64,000 nt of DNA from Clostridiales bacterium. Its GTDB lineage: Bacteria; Bacillota; Clostridia; Oscillospirales; Acutalibacteraceae. This document shows, piece after piece, positions 16,801-25,023 of the stretch. The DNA is taken from contig JAHZDE010000003.1 of assembly GCA_019422525.1 (NCBI GenBank), forward strand, positions 62,001-126,000, given 5' to 3'. Each line of letters begins with the position of its first letter. Within the stretch, counting starts at the first letter, position 1. The notes under the pieces were generated by a model. That model saw only the letters and a program-made list of their open reading frames with translations. It was not told where the DNA came from and searched no databases. Made by a program: the position numbers and the translations under genes.

Positions 16801-17636
16801 GTAAAAAACGCAATTTTCCATTTGGATATCGAATGGTTTACGGAAAGATTGAGGTCCATACAGAAGAAGCTCTGTTGGTACACTGGATTTTTGAAAACTA
16901 TCTTGCTGGTACCCCAACTCCTTCCTTAGCACAGAGTGCAACTGCTAAAGGTCCCCCTTATCGAGAAGGGATCGAAAGATGGAACAAAAACATGATTTGC
17001 AGAATCTTGGATAACCAAAAATATCTTGGAACGCAGGAATACCCTCGGATTATTGAACCAGAGCTTTATAGAAAGGTAGCTGTTAAACGTGCCAGTATTC
17101 AAGGGGGAAAACTTAATCCGGCTTTAAAAGGTGTCCGTGAAAAATTATGCTGTGCGCATTGCGGCCAAAAGCTAATGCGGAGCACCCATCATACTCATAA
17201 CAACATGGTTTGGCTCTGTCAAAACTGTGGAATAGAAACCGCCAATATTGCAGACAAAGAACTTTTGGATCAAATTCTTATGAAGCTCAACCGGGCAATT
17301 ACAGATTCAGAAAGAGTCTTGTCTCCCAGAAAAAATGCGGAATGCCTGTCTATTAAATCCATACGCTTGATGAATGAAATTAACCGAAAACTTCAAGATA
17401 CCCGTGTGGATTCTGAATATTTGCTGGAGTTGATAAAAGCTTGTGCCCAAGAGAAATACAAAGCCTGCAGCCCCGGTCAGGATAAGTGGGAAGATTACAA
17501 GCTCAAAAAGCTTTTTGAAGGATGTCCTCCATTAACGGAATTTGATGATCAACTATTTCAAAAAGCTGTAGAAAAGGTTCTTATCTCTCCGGAAGCGTCA
17601 GTTTCACTTGAACTTATCAATCACACCATATTATAA
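16797..17636 (+). CDS. Serine recombinase-like protein without catalytic domain (second of three)
   Basis: A 279-residue protein that starts directly with the recombinase domain (FPFGYRMVYGKIEVHTEEA, then WNKNMICRILDNQKYLGTQEY), followed by a zinc ribbon (CCAHCGQKLMRSTHH ... WLCQNCG) and a helical C-terminus. The roughly 150-residue resolvase domain with the catalytic Ser is absent and no remnant of it is found, because the ORF begins inside the stop codon of the first recombinase. Translational coupling and preserved frame suggest a selected, DNA-binding-only subunit and not simple decay. It may act with the first recombinase or as a directionality factor; this is inference. Confidence 0.85.
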   Translation: MSKKRNFPFGYRMVYGKIEVHTEEALLVHWIFENYLAGTPTPSLAQSATAKGPPYREGIERWNKNMICRILDNQKYLGTQEYPRIIEPELYRKVAVKRASIQGGKLNPALKGVREKLCCAHCGQKLMRSTHHTHNNMVWLCQNCGIETANIADKELLDQILMKLNRAITDSERVLSPRKNAECLSIKSIRLMNEINRKLQDTRVDSEYLLELIKACAQEKYKACSPGQDKWEDYKLKKLFEGCPPLTEFDDQLFQKAVEKVLISPEASVSLELINHTIL

Positions 17637-17652
17637 AGAAAGGACGGTTTTA

Positions 17653-19283
17653 ATGAATTCGCAAACAACCAAAAAGCAGGTTAGAGAAATTCCGGCGAAC
17701 CCATTCAAGCACAATCTAAAAGTCGGAAACTGCGAGTAGTTGCTTACTGCCGAGTCAGTACCGAACAGGAAGAACAAGAAAGCAGCTTTGAAAATCAGGT
17801 GGAGTACTACACGAACCTCATTAAGAGCAATCCAGAATGGGAATTTGCCGGAATTTTTGCCGACCGTGGCATCAGCGGAACCAAGGATACAATACGTCCA
17901 GAGTTCATGCGGATGATAGATCAGTGCAAGCGGCATAAAATTGACTTGATTTTTACAAAATCTCTCAGCCGATTTTCCAGAAACACATTGGACTCCATTA
18001 AATATATTCGCTTGCTAAAAAGTTTAAATGTAACTATAGAATTTGAAAAAGAAGGGTTAAACACAAGCGATGTCAGCAGTGAGATTTATCTGACATGGTT
18101 TAGTGCCTTTGCTCAAGCTGAAAGCGAATCTATCAGCCAAAACGTAACCATGGGAAAGCGGCGTGGATTTAAAGAAGGAAAATGTCCATTCCGTTACAAG
18201 CATTTTATTGGATATCGAAAAGGCGAAGATGGAGAGCCGGAAATTGAGCCGGATGGCGCAAAAGTGATTGTGCGTATCTTCCTTAGTTTTTTATGCGGGG
18301 ATACCCCGGAACAAATTGCAAAAGCTTTGGAAGACGATGGGATTCTATCACCTATGGGGAAAACAACATGGTCAAAAACTACGATTCGGAATATCCTGCA
18401 AAATGAAAAATATGCAGGCGATATGCTGCTTCAAAAAACCTTTACTGTTGATTTCTTGGAAAAAAGAACTCAAAAAAACCGTGGTGAAGTGACACAATAT
18501 TATGTCACTGATCACCATCCTGCTATTATCTCAAGAGATATCTTCCAAGAGGTACAATTGGAAATTGCCCGAAGAAGCAGTAAGGGCAAAGTATCATGCC
18601 GAAGAACAAAAACCAATCAAGGAAAGTACACCAGCAAATTTTCCCTCTCGGAACGCCTTGTCTGTGGAGAATGCGGTGCTATGTATCGAAGAACCATGTG
18701 GATCAAACGAGATAGTACTAAAGAAAATGTTTGGCGCTGTGTCAACCGATTGGAATTCGGAACAAGGCACTGTAAACATTCTCCAAGTCTAAAAGAGCCG
18801 GTCCTACATCATGCGATTTTAAACTGTATACAATCAGTATTCCATAACCGAGAGGAAGTTGTACAGGCAGTACAGAGTATTCAAAAGAAAATCCTACTGT
18901 TTGAAGAAACTAAAAATAACCCTATGGCTATTCGTCAGCAAATTGAGGACATTGACCACAGTATGGCAAACCTGCTTACCCTTGCATCACAGAGCGAGAA
19001 ACTGGAACTTTTTGAATCCAAATTCAAAGAGATGACAGAACAAAAATCCTGCCTGACTGCAAAATTGGAGCAAGCAGAAAAAAATGCTGAAGTCAGCCAA
19101 GAAAAACAGGCACAGATTGATCGAATACTTGAAGCTGTAAACATAGATGATACGAATCTTACTGAATTCGATGATGATTTTATCCGCAGAATTGTAGAAC
19201 AAGTAACCGTCCTATCGAAAGATAAGATAGAGGTACGGTTTATTGGAGGGTTTTCTAAAGTGGGAGACATTCCAAATCAATAG
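17653..19283 (+). pseudogene. Large serine recombinase (third of three), frameshifted near the start
   Basis: The natural start is ATG 17653 (MNSQTTKKQVREIPANP), which runs into TAG at 17740. The catalytic domain continues in another frame (KLRVVAYCRVSTEQEEQ, with the catalytic Ser) and is open to 19283. The two frames join near AACCC at about 17700, where one base appears to be missing. In the downstream frame there is no ATG, GTG or TTG before the catalytic Ser; the first is GTG 17799, which would give a 494-residue protein without it. Otherwise the protein is complete: ISGTKDTIRPEF, FTKSLSRFSRN, recombinase domain, zinc ribbon (CGECGAMYRRT) and coiled coil. Sequencing error or programmed frameshift are alternatives. 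Confidence 0.8.
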
Positions 19284-19294
19284 CTTTTAAATAG

Positions 19295-19347
19295 AAAAAA
19301 GTCGATCACTGATTCCTGCATAAAGCAAGATAGTGGTCGGCTTTTTT
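19295..19347. terminator. Bidirectional terminator after the recombinase genes
   Basis: AAAAAAGTCGATCACT pairs with AGTGGTCGGCTTTTTT (two G-U pairs) across a 21-nt loop, with T runs on both strands. It closes the three-recombinase operon. Confidence 0.8.
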
Positions 19348-19570
19348 GTGTTTGAAAGAGAGCACATTATTATTTGCGAAATTTCATTTTGTTTGTTATA
19401 ATAAATTTTATGGGGACTCGCATCTTTAGTTTTTAAAATAGGGCCGAAAAAAATCAGCAGATAAACTGACAGTAAAAACGGTCAACTATGACAAATGAAG
19501 TCTGAACGCAAATTGCGTTCAGACTTTTTTTATTGTTTCTTCTATTTGCGTCTTTTTCTTTCATCCCTTT
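19348..19570. other. Intergenic region, right flank of the mobile-element remnant
   Basis: No gene seen. It contains ACAAATGAAG (19491-19500), also found at 12509-12518, and a strong terminator at 19499-19531. The border between element and chromosome probably lies between 19350 and 19560, because core genes start at 19644. Confidence 0.4.
19499..19531 (+). terminator. Rho-independent terminator
   Basis: AGTCTGAACGC and GCGTTCAGACT form a perfect 11-bp stem with a 5-nt loop, followed by TTTTTTT. No gene ends directly before it, so it may be the original terminator of a chromosomal gene displaced by the insertion. Confidence 0.8.
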
Positions 19571-19600
19571 GTATGAAATCCTCTGTTCTTTCCCATACTG
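19571..19600 (+). promoter_or_regulatory. Candidate forespore (sigma-F/sigma-G) promoter of sigG
   Basis: GTATG (19571-19575) fits the -35 consensus GHATR and CATACTG (19594-19600) fits the -10 consensus CATNHTA except for the last base; the spacer is 18 nt. It lies 44 nt upstream of the SigG start codon. This agrees with known control of sigG by sigma-F and by itself, but the short motifs are weak evidence. Confidence 0.45.
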
Positions 19601-19643
19601 AACTTAGATAAGGTCACATTGTATTGGGAAAGGGCGATGCTGT

Positions 19644-20426
19644 ATGCAGTACAATAAAGTGGAAATCTGTGGGGTCAATACCTCCCGCCTGAAAGTATTG
19701 ACAGAAAAAGAAAAACTGGAACTTTTGCAGCGTATGCGGGACGGCACCCCTCAGCAGGCAAAACAAGCCCGGGAAGAATTGATTAGCGGCAATCTACGTT
19801 TAGTACTCAGCGTCATTCAGCGATTTACGAACCGGGGAGAGAATCCCGACGATTTGTTTCAGGTGGGATGTATTGGCCTGATGAAAGCCATTGACCATTT
19901 CGATGTATCACAGGGGGTGCGTTTCTCCACCTATGGCGTCCCTATGATTATTGGAGAAATCCGCCGGTATCTGCGGGATAACAACACCATCCGGGTCAGC
20001 CGCTCCATGCGGGATATTGCCTACAAAGCCATGCAGGCCAAAGAGCGCCTGACAGCGGAAAAAGGCTGCGAACCAAGCGTCGAGGAAATTGCAAAGGCGA
20101 TTGATGTGAAACGGGAGACCGTGGTTCTGGCGCTGGAAGCGATTGTAGAGCCGGTTTCTTTGTACGAGCCGGTTTTCTCTGATGGCGGTGATACCATTTA
20201 TGTAATGGACCAGGTGGGAGATAAAAACGATGACCGCAACTGGCTGGAAGAAATTGCTTTAAAACAGGCGATGCAGGATTTAAACGCGCGGGAAAAACGG
20301 ATTTTAGCTCTTCGATTTTTACAGGGAAAAACCCAGATGGAAGTCGCTTCTGCCATCGGTATCAGTCAGGCACAGGTTTCCCGGCTGGAAAAAGCTGCTC
20401 TGGAAAAAATTAAAAAAGAACTGTAA
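19644..20426 (+). CDS. sigG: RNA polymerase sporulation sigma factor SigG
   Basis: A 260-residue sigma-70 family protein. KVEICGVNTSRLKVL at the N-terminus is typical of sigma-G. Region 2 (NLRLVLSVIQRFTNRGENPDDLFQ in pieces: NLRLVLSVIQRF, DDLFQVGCIGLMKAIDHFD), the -10 recognising GVRFSTYGVPMIIGEIRRYLR (GVRFSTYGVP, IGEIRRYLRD), region 3 and region 4 (LNAREKRILALRFLQGKTQ, ISQAQVSRLEKAALEKI) are complete. It directs late forespore transcription, including small acid-soluble proteins and germination genes. It shows that the host makes endospores. The gene is alone, with a candidate forespore promoter upstream. Confidence 0.95.
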   Translation: MQYNKVEICGVNTSRLKVLTEKEKLELLQRMRDGTPQQAKQAREELISGNLRLVLSVIQRFTNRGENPDDLFQVGCIGLMKAIDHFDVSQGVRFSTYGVPMIIGEIRRYLRDNNTIRVSRSMRDIAYKAMQAKERLTAEKGCEPSVEEIAKAIDVKRETVVLALEAIVEPVSLYEPVFSDGGDTIYVMDQVGDKNDDRNWLEEIALKQAMQDLNAREKRILALRFLQGKTQMEVASAIGISQAQVSRLEKAALEKIKKEL

Positions 20427-20467
20427 AAAAAGCGGTACTTTCCCAAAATTTCAAGGAAAGTACCGCT
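20424..20467 (-). terminator. Terminator between sigG and ppa
   Basis: AGCGGTACTTTCC (20431-20443) pairs with GGAAAGTACCGCT (20455-20467). On the minus strand it is followed by TTTTTTT, so it mainly ends ppa; it may also stop sigG transcripts on the plus strand, where the T run is weak. Confidence 0.85.
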
Positions 20468-20506
20468 CGCTTTATAGATTGATATGGAGGGTTCTAAGAT
20501 TACAGG

Positions 20507-21040
20507 TTACCGGCAGAAATCTTCCAAGTACCGTTCCAGACAGTTGTTGATAATAGCAACCGCCTCTTCCCGGTTCCGGACATCGTCGATGTCGGTTTCT
20601 TTTCCTGTCTCAAGCTGCTTATACACCGAGAAGAAATGACTCATTTCGTCAAAAATATGGCCAGGCAGTTCCCGGATATCATGATAGCTGTTGTACATCG
20701 GGTCGTTAAAGGGGATGGCAATAATTTTCTCGTCCTTTGCCCCGCCATCTTCCATAATAATCACACCAATGGGGTAACAGCGAACCAGTGACAGGGGCTG
20801 AATTTTTTCGGAGCTGAGCACCAAGACATCCAGCGGGTCTCCGTCCTGGGCATATGTACGGGGAATAAAACCGTAATTAGCCGGATAATGGGTCGAGGTA
20901 TACAGCACCCGGTCCATCATCAGCAGACCTGTTTCTTTATCCAATTCGTATTTTACTTTACCGCCTTTGGTAATCTCGATAACAGCAAAGAAATCCTCAG
21001 ACTTTATTCTTTTCGGAGAAATATCGTGCCAAATATTCAT
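20507..21040 (-). CDS. ppa: Inorganic pyrophosphatase (family I)
   Basis: A 177-residue soluble enzyme that hydrolyses pyrophosphate from biosynthesis to two phosphates in the cytoplasm. The family I signature DGDPLDVLVLS is present, with its three metal-binding Asp, and YPANYGFIPRTYAQDGD and KIIAIPFNDPMYNSY complete the active site. Length is normal for the bacterial enzyme. The gene is convergent with sigG and divergent from the YlmC-like gene. It is a single-gene unit with its own terminator. Confidence 0.95.
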   Translation of the reverse strand: MNIWHDISPKRIKSEDFFAVIEITKGGKVKYELDKETGLLMMDRVLYTSTHYPANYGFIPRTYAQDGDPLDVLVLSSEKIQPLSLVRCYPIGVIIMEDGGAKDEKIIAIPFNDPMYNSYHDIRELPGHIFDEMSHFFSVYKQLETGKETDIDDVRNREEAVAIINNCLERYLEDFCR

Positions 21041-21212
21041 ACAGTATCACAGCCTTTCTCATTTATTTGATGGCATTCCCCGTATACAACTTCTCCGGTT
21101 CTATGGCAACCGCATAGTCGGAAATTTATATATATTGTATCATACCGGCAAGAAAAACACAATCTCCACATATAGTTTAAAGAAACTATTTTTAGAACCA
21201 GGAGTGATGAGA

Positions 21213-21500
21213 ATGACTTGCCGCCTTGCCGATTTAAAACGGAAAGAAGTAATCAGTATCCGAGATGGGGCCCGACTGGGATGTGTGGGAGATGTGGAAT
21301 TGGATACGGAAACCGCTTCATTATCCGCCTTGATTGTGTTTGGGAGATTGCGCTGGCTGGGGATTTTGGGACGTGAAGACGACATGATTATTCGATGGGA
21401 AGATGTTCAAGTAATTGGGCAGGAGACCATTTTGGTTCGTACCAGCAGCCCTTGCCGACGTCGGCGCAGCGGTGTGCTTTCTTCTTTTTTTACGGAATAG
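21213..21500 (+). CDS. YlmC/YmxH-family sporulation protein (PRC-barrel)
   Basis: The start ATG 21213 is chosen because AGGAG lies 8 nt upstream; an ATG 6 nt earlier is too close to it. The 95-residue product is a PRC-barrel domain protein (CRLADLKRKEVISIRDGARLG read in parts: CRLADLKRKEVI, IRDGARLGCVGDVELD; FGRLRWLGILGREDDMII; IRWEDVQVIGQETILV). YlmC/YmxH proteins are conserved in endospore formers and are usually expressed in the forespore or mother cell; their molecular role is not settled. It ends with an unusual Cys-Arg-rich tail (CRRRRSG). Closeness to sigG fits a sporulation role. Confidence 0.8.
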   Translation: MTCRLADLKRKEVISIRDGARLGCVGDVELDTETASLSALIVFGRLRWLGILGREDDMIIRWEDVQVIGQETILVRTSSPCRRRRSGVLSSFFTE

Positions 21501-21746
21501 GGATAGTCCTCCTATTGTTCATTTTTCTTAACCAATCAGATGGGACATTCGGTTTTATGAATTGTTAATTTTTCTGAATCTTGTTTTTTTCTATTAGAGA
21601 ATTAAAAAAGAATTTGACAGTTCTATAATAAGAGTCATAAGGAATGGGTCTGCTGGCATTGGCGGTTGTTATATCGCCGGATACCGGGGGTTTTTTACTT
21701 GTTTTCCTATTACTGCACCCCACCCTTATAGAAAGGACGATTTTTT

Positions 21747-22271
21747 GTGCTGAAAAACTCCAATCCTCTCAATATCTTATTTTGGAATATTGCTTTGGCT
21801 GCTTGCTGGCATGTACTGGTTTTTATTGCTTGTGTGCGACTTCCCAGACGCTTTTTTAACAGCGAAAGGAAAAGGTACCAGCCCAGACAGTGGGAAAAAG
21901 GTGGCCGCTGGTATAAAGACCACTTGAAAATCCAGCTGTGGAAGGATAAGGTCCCGCAGTTTATTGCCAAAGACGGTTTTTCCAAGTCCCACATCACTTC
22001 CCTGTCGCTGGAATATCTGGATGAGTTTATTTTGGAAACTTGCCGGGGGGAGTGGATGCACCTGACCAACTGCCTTTGCGCTTTGGTGGTTCTCATCATC
22101 AACCCCTTCCCGATAAACTTCGTGTTTGCTTTTTTGATTTTGCTGGGGAACCTTCCCTTCGCCCTGATTCAGCGCTATAACCGTTTTCGGTTAGACACGG
22201 TTCGGCGTAAGCTTATCCGCGATATGCGGCACGCACAATCCAGAAAGGAACGGGCAACGGCTTCTTCCTGA
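21747..22271 (+). CDS. Glycosyl-4,4'-diaponeurosporenoate acyltransferase-like (CrtO-like) membrane protein
   Basis: A 174-residue protein starting at GTG 21747 after GAAAGGA. Two hydrophobic segments (residues 8-30 and 108-140) flank a central stretch RWYKDHLKIQLWKDKVPQF ... GFSKSHI ... EYLDEFILETCRGEWMH, which I recognise from the CrtO (glycosyl-4,4'-diaponeurosporenoate acyltransferase) family. In staphylococci that enzyme acylates a carotenoid glycoside, but no carotenoid genes are seen here, and the many clostridial homologues probably have another lipid substrate. A short hairpin with a T run (21686-21705) lies in the leader. Confidence 0.65.
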   Translation: MLKNSNPLNILFWNIALAACWHVLVFIACVRLPRRFFNSERKRYQPRQWEKGGRWYKDHLKIQLWKDKVPQFIAKDGFSKSHITSLSLEYLDEFILETCRGEWMHLTNCLCALVVLIINPFPINFVFAFLILLGNLPFALIQRYNRFRLDTVRRKLIRDMRHAQSRKERATASS

Positions 22272-22320
22272 TACTGCCGGGTGCAAATGATGATGCTGCC
22301 TGCACCCTGATAATACAAGT

Positions 22321-22370
22321 GAAAACCCTGTAAGTGTACCGTGCTGTCGGGCTTGCAGGGTTTTCTTGTT
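22321..22370 (+). terminator. Rho-independent terminator
   Basis: AAAACCCTGTAAG and CTTGCAGGGTTTT form a long stem followed by CTTGTTTCT. It ends the CrtO-like gene. Confidence 0.8.
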
Positions 22371-22631
22371 TCTATCGTGTTTGATATATCACTTCGCCAT
22401 GGTCATTATACTTCTGTGGCAGGCAAAAATTTTTATTTTAAAAATCGTTATATTAAAAGAAATTTTGCATTATTAGAAATATAGATATAACTAATATTAT
22501 TTTTAATATTTTTTCTTTTTATTCAAAAAATACGCTTTTTTAAGAGTATTTTGCATGTAAATCGATATAATTTTGCGGTATACTATTGATTATAAAAGAA
22601 AATAATGGTATATTGAGTAATAAAGGAGGGG
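22371..22631. other. AT-rich intergenic region upstream of the PadR-like gene
   Basis: A very AT-rich stretch with no gene. TATACT at 22580-22585 is a possible -10 box, and a Shine-Dalgarno AAAGGAGGGG lies at 22622-22631. I see nothing else. Confidence 0.4.
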
Positions 22632-22664
22632 ATTATCATCGCATCGCGCGGCATTATTCTAAAT

Positions 22665-22997
22665 TTGAAAAAGGGGATTATGGAACTCCTTCTTCTTTCT
22701 CTTCTGAATAAGCGGCCTATGCACACGTTGGAAATTTTGCGGTTTATCGACGAAAAAAGTGATTCTGTTTGTGCAATTTCACATCCCTACAATATTTTCT
22801 ACCGATTGTTAGAAAATGGCTATATTGTAGAGTATGAAAAAAAGGTTGCGGAGGATTCTCGTCGGCGGCAGTACTATGCGATTACGAATGAAGGAAGAAT
22901 CTATTATCACCAAATCAGACAGGAGTATGAAGCTTTCATCCATGGAGCCTCTAAAGTCCTGGAATTTTCTGATGACGAAGATCCAGCAGGTACATAA
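22665..22997 (+). CDS. PadR-like winged-helix transcriptional regulator
   Basis: A small regulator of about 110 residues. KKGIMELLLLSLLNKRPMHT is the first PadR helix pair, NIFYRLLENGYIVEY the recognition region and RRRQYYAITNEGRIYY the wing (R-x-Y-x-I-T-x-x-G). The short C-terminus resembles the PadR-s1 subgroup. The start is doubtful: TTG 22665 has no ribosome binding site, whereas the strong AAAGGAGG at 22622-22629 precedes an in-frame ATT-ATC-ATC-GCA (22632-22643). Translation may begin at ATT or ATC there, adding 9-11 residues (IASRGIILNL). No target gene is adjacent, so it may regulate itself. Confidence 0.8.
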   Translation: MKKGIMELLLLSLLNKRPMHTLEILRFIDEKSDSVCAISHPYNIFYRLLENGYIVEYEKKVAEDSRRRQYYAITNEGRIYYHQIRQEYEAFIHGASKVLEFSDDEDPAGT

Positions 22998-23040
22998 ATA
23001 AGCCTTTTCCTTTTATTCAGTAGGTTTTATGTTCAAAGAT

Positions 23041-23080
23041 CGAAAAGCCACAGCACGACATGCTGTGGCTTTTCGTTTAT
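23041..23080 (+). terminator. Rho-independent terminator
   Basis: CGAAAAGCCACAGCA and TGCTGTGGCTTTTCG form a perfect 15-bp stem with the loop CGACA, followed by TTTAT. It ends the PadR-like transcript. Confidence 0.9.
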
Positions 23081-23222
23081 CTGTCTTTCCCCTTGTATTT
23101 CAAAAAGGTAAATAGTATAATACTGGCGTAAGAAGAAACATTTGCAGAAAGTCCTAATTTTTATGTCATTCTTCTCAATAAAATGATTGTATTAAAAATT
23201 TTTGAAAAGGAGTCGTCTCCCA

Positions 23223-23843
23223 ATGAATATTCTAATTGTCGGGTGTGGTCGCTTGGGCTCTCGCCTGGCAGAAACCCTTGACAGCCATGGACATGATGTG
23301 GCGGTAATTGATCGTCAGGAAGAAAACTTTAGCCGTCTCAGCACGGAATTTAGCGGAATCACCTTTTCTGGAAACCCCATCGATTTGCAGGTGCTGCGCA
23401 GCGCCGGGATTGAAAGCTGTGACGCCGTGGCGGCTGCCACCCCTGATGATAACCTGAACATTACGGTTTGCCAAATTGCCAAAAAAATCTTTGGGATTGA
23501 AAATGCAGTTGCCCGTATTTCTGACCCTGCAAGAGAGGAAATCTTCTCCACTTTGGGGCTGCGGTGCATCTGCCACACCAACTTGGCCTGTGATGCTTTG
23601 GAAGCAGCCTTAATCCAACCGTTGGACAGCAAAACCTTGACCTTTGGCACACATACCCTTTCGTTTGTGGCAATTCCGTCGGACAAACGGATGGTGGGGG
23701 TCAATTTGAATATGATTCATTCCGATCATCAACAAGTGTTCGGCTTACTCCGCCGGGATGGTTCCCTGGTGCTCTATCAGGAGCCCTGCCACACCGTTGT
23801 GGAGGAAGGGGATTCCCTGATTTATGTAAGGATAGCCGACTGA
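23223..23843 (+). CDS. trkA: TrkA/KtrA-type potassium uptake regulatory protein
   Basis: Start at ATG 23223, 12 nt after AAAGGAG. The 206-residue protein has an N-terminal RCK Rossmann domain (ILIVGCGRLGSRLAETL with GxGxxG, and VIDRQEEN, whose Asp binds the NAD ribose) and a smaller C-terminal RCK_C domain (from about residue 135). It should bind NAD(H) or nucleotides and gate a TrkH/KtrB-type K+ channel at the membrane. No channel gene is in the window. It lies 21 nt before a second TrkA-like gene, so the two may form a hetero-oligomeric ring. Confidence 0.85.
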   Translation: MNILIVGCGRLGSRLAETLDSHGHDVAVIDRQEENFSRLSTEFSGITFSGNPIDLQVLRSAGIESCDAVAAATPDDNLNITVCQIAKKIFGIENAVARISDPAREEIFSTLGLRCICHTNLACDALEAALIQPLDSKTLTFGTHTLSFVAIPSDKRMVGVNLNMIHSDHQQVFGLLRRDGSLVLYQEPCHTVVEEGDSLIYVRIAD

Positions 23844-23864
23844 TTTTTGGAAAGGATAAAAAAT

Positions 23865-24533
23865 ATGCGAAATATGCGTATCGTGATTGTGGGCGGCGGC
23901 AAAGTCGGGCATTACCTTGCAGCCAGCCTTATGGAACATCGGAACACCATTTCGGTGATCGAACGGAACCGGGAACACTGCCAAAAACTGGCAAACATGA
24001 TTGACGCGGAAGTCATTTTGGGGGATGGGACGGAACCGGCTGTATTGGAGCAGGCCGGGATTCGCGAGGCAGACTGTCTGGTGGCCGTGACGGGAAGCGA
24101 CGAAACCAATTTGGTGGCGGTCCAGCTGGCCAAGGAACAGTTCCAGGTGCCAAAGGCCATTGCCCGAACCAATGACCCCAGAAACCTGGAAACCATGCGG
24201 GCGCTGGGGGTGGACATTCCGGTCAGCAGTACCGGGATTATTACCCGCCTGATTGAACAGGAAATCGGCGCGGCCGAAATGCACCTGCTGGCTACCCTGA
24301 ATAAAGGCAGGGCCAGTATCTGTACCATTGTGCTGCCTGAAAACTCCCATCTCCACCAGAGAAAGCTTCGCGATATTCATTTACCCACCGGCTCTCTGAT
24401 TATCTCCATCGTCCGGAAAGATACCATGATGATCCCCAACGGCAATACGGTTTTACAGTCCGGCGACGAAGTGGTGGCGGTGTGTGAGGGCGCCAGTGAA
24501 ATGCAGCTGTTAAAAGCTTTAAAACGTTCCTAA
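23865..24533 (+). CDS. trkA: TrkA/KtrA-type potassium uptake regulatory protein (second copy)
   Basis: Start at ATG 23865, 10 nt after GGAAAGG. The 222-residue protein has the NAD-binding loop VIVGGGKVGHYLAASL, an acidic Glu at the ribose position (VIERNREH), the ring motifs ILGDGTEPAVLEQAGIREAD (one stretch of twenty) and VTGSDETNLVAVQLA, and an RCK_C domain (LHQRKLRDIHLPTGSLIIS, in parts). It is related to but clearly diverged from the preceding protein. The two genes are one operon ending at the terminator at 24548. Confidence 0.87.
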   Translation: MRNMRIVIVGGGKVGHYLAASLMEHRNTISVIERNREHCQKLANMIDAEVILGDGTEPAVLEQAGIREADCLVAVTGSDETNLVAVQLAKEQFQVPKAIARTNDPRNLETMRALGVDIPVSSTGIITRLIEQEIGAAEMHLLATLNKGRASICTIVLPENSHLHQRKLRDIHLPTGSLIISIVRKDTMMIPNGNTVLQSGDEVVAVCEGASEMQLLKALKRS

Positions 24534-24547
24534 ATGATAAAACCCAT

Positions 24548-24597
24548 AATAAGCGAAGGTTCTTTTTTTTCAGGAGCCTTCGCTTATTTCTTTTTTT
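24548..24597 (+). terminator. Rho-independent terminator of the trkA operon
   Basis: AATAAGCGAAGG pairs with CCTTCGCTTATT across a T-rich loop, followed by TCTTTTTTTC. Confidence 0.85.
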
Positions 24598-24620
24598 CGA
24601 AAAAATATTCAAAAAACCTG

Positions 24621-24649
24621 TTGACATTTACAGGAAAATACAGTATAAT
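24621..24649 (+). promoter_or_regulatory. Consensus sigma-A promoter of the tRNA-Ser pair
   Basis: TTGACA (24621-24626) and TATAAT (24644-24649) are separated by 17 nt, a perfect match. It lies 54 nt upstream of the first tRNA-Ser, as expected for a stable-RNA promoter. Confidence 0.9.
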
Positions 24650-24703
24650 AACTTTCGTCGCGAAACGAACATCCTTCGTTGGGCGGTTGCCTTCCGGTAA
24701 TCT

Positions 24704-24792
24704 GGAGGGGTGTCCGAGTGGTTTAAGGAGCTAGTCTTGAAAACTAGTGATCTCGCAAGGGACCAAGAGTTCGAATCTCTTCCCCTCCGCCA
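24704..24792 (+). tRNA. tRNA-Ser (UGA anticodon)
   Basis: Acceptor GGAGGGG pairs with CCCCTCC, followed by G and encoded CCA. The anticodon loop CTTGAAA carries TGA, a long variable arm is present (class II tRNA), and the T-arm has GTTCGAATC. It decodes UCN, mainly UCA. Confidence 0.97.
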
Positions 24793-24830
24793 CATGCGTT
24801 TAAGTGAATAGCTTTATATAGATTTACCAT

Positions 24831-24920
24831 GGAGAAATACCCAAGTGGTGAAGGGGCTCCCCTGCTAAGGGAGTAGGTCGGGTAACCGGCGCGAGGGTTC
24901 AAATCCCTCTTTCTCCGCCA
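24831..24920 (+). tRNA. tRNA-Ser (GCU anticodon)
   Basis: Acceptor GGAGAAA pairs with TTTCTCC, followed by G and CCA. The anticodon stem-loop CTCCCCTGCTAAGGGAG holds GCT, and a long variable arm follows, as is typical for tRNA-Ser. It decodes AGC/AGU. It lies 38 nt after tRNA-Ser(UGA) and is probably cut from the same precursor. Confidence 0.97.
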
Positions 24921-24965
24921 GACTGAGTCTGGAACGCATCTTGCGTCCAGACTCAGTTTTTTTAT
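24921..24965 (+). terminator. Rho-independent terminator of the tRNA-Ser pair
   Basis: ACTGAGTCTGGA-ACGCA and TGCGT-CCAGACTCAGT form a long stem followed by TTTTTTTA, directly after the second tRNA. Confidence 0.9.
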
Positions 24966-25023
24966 TGGTCTTATCGCTCAAGTCTGGGCGGAATCTATTT
25001 AACAGCCATCGGTAAGGAGGAAT

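Noticed and set aside
17799..19283. A complete recombinase starting at GTG 17799
   Set aside because: This start would remove the catalytic Ser motif (YCRVST), which is coded just upstream in the same frame; the gene is better described as frameshifted.
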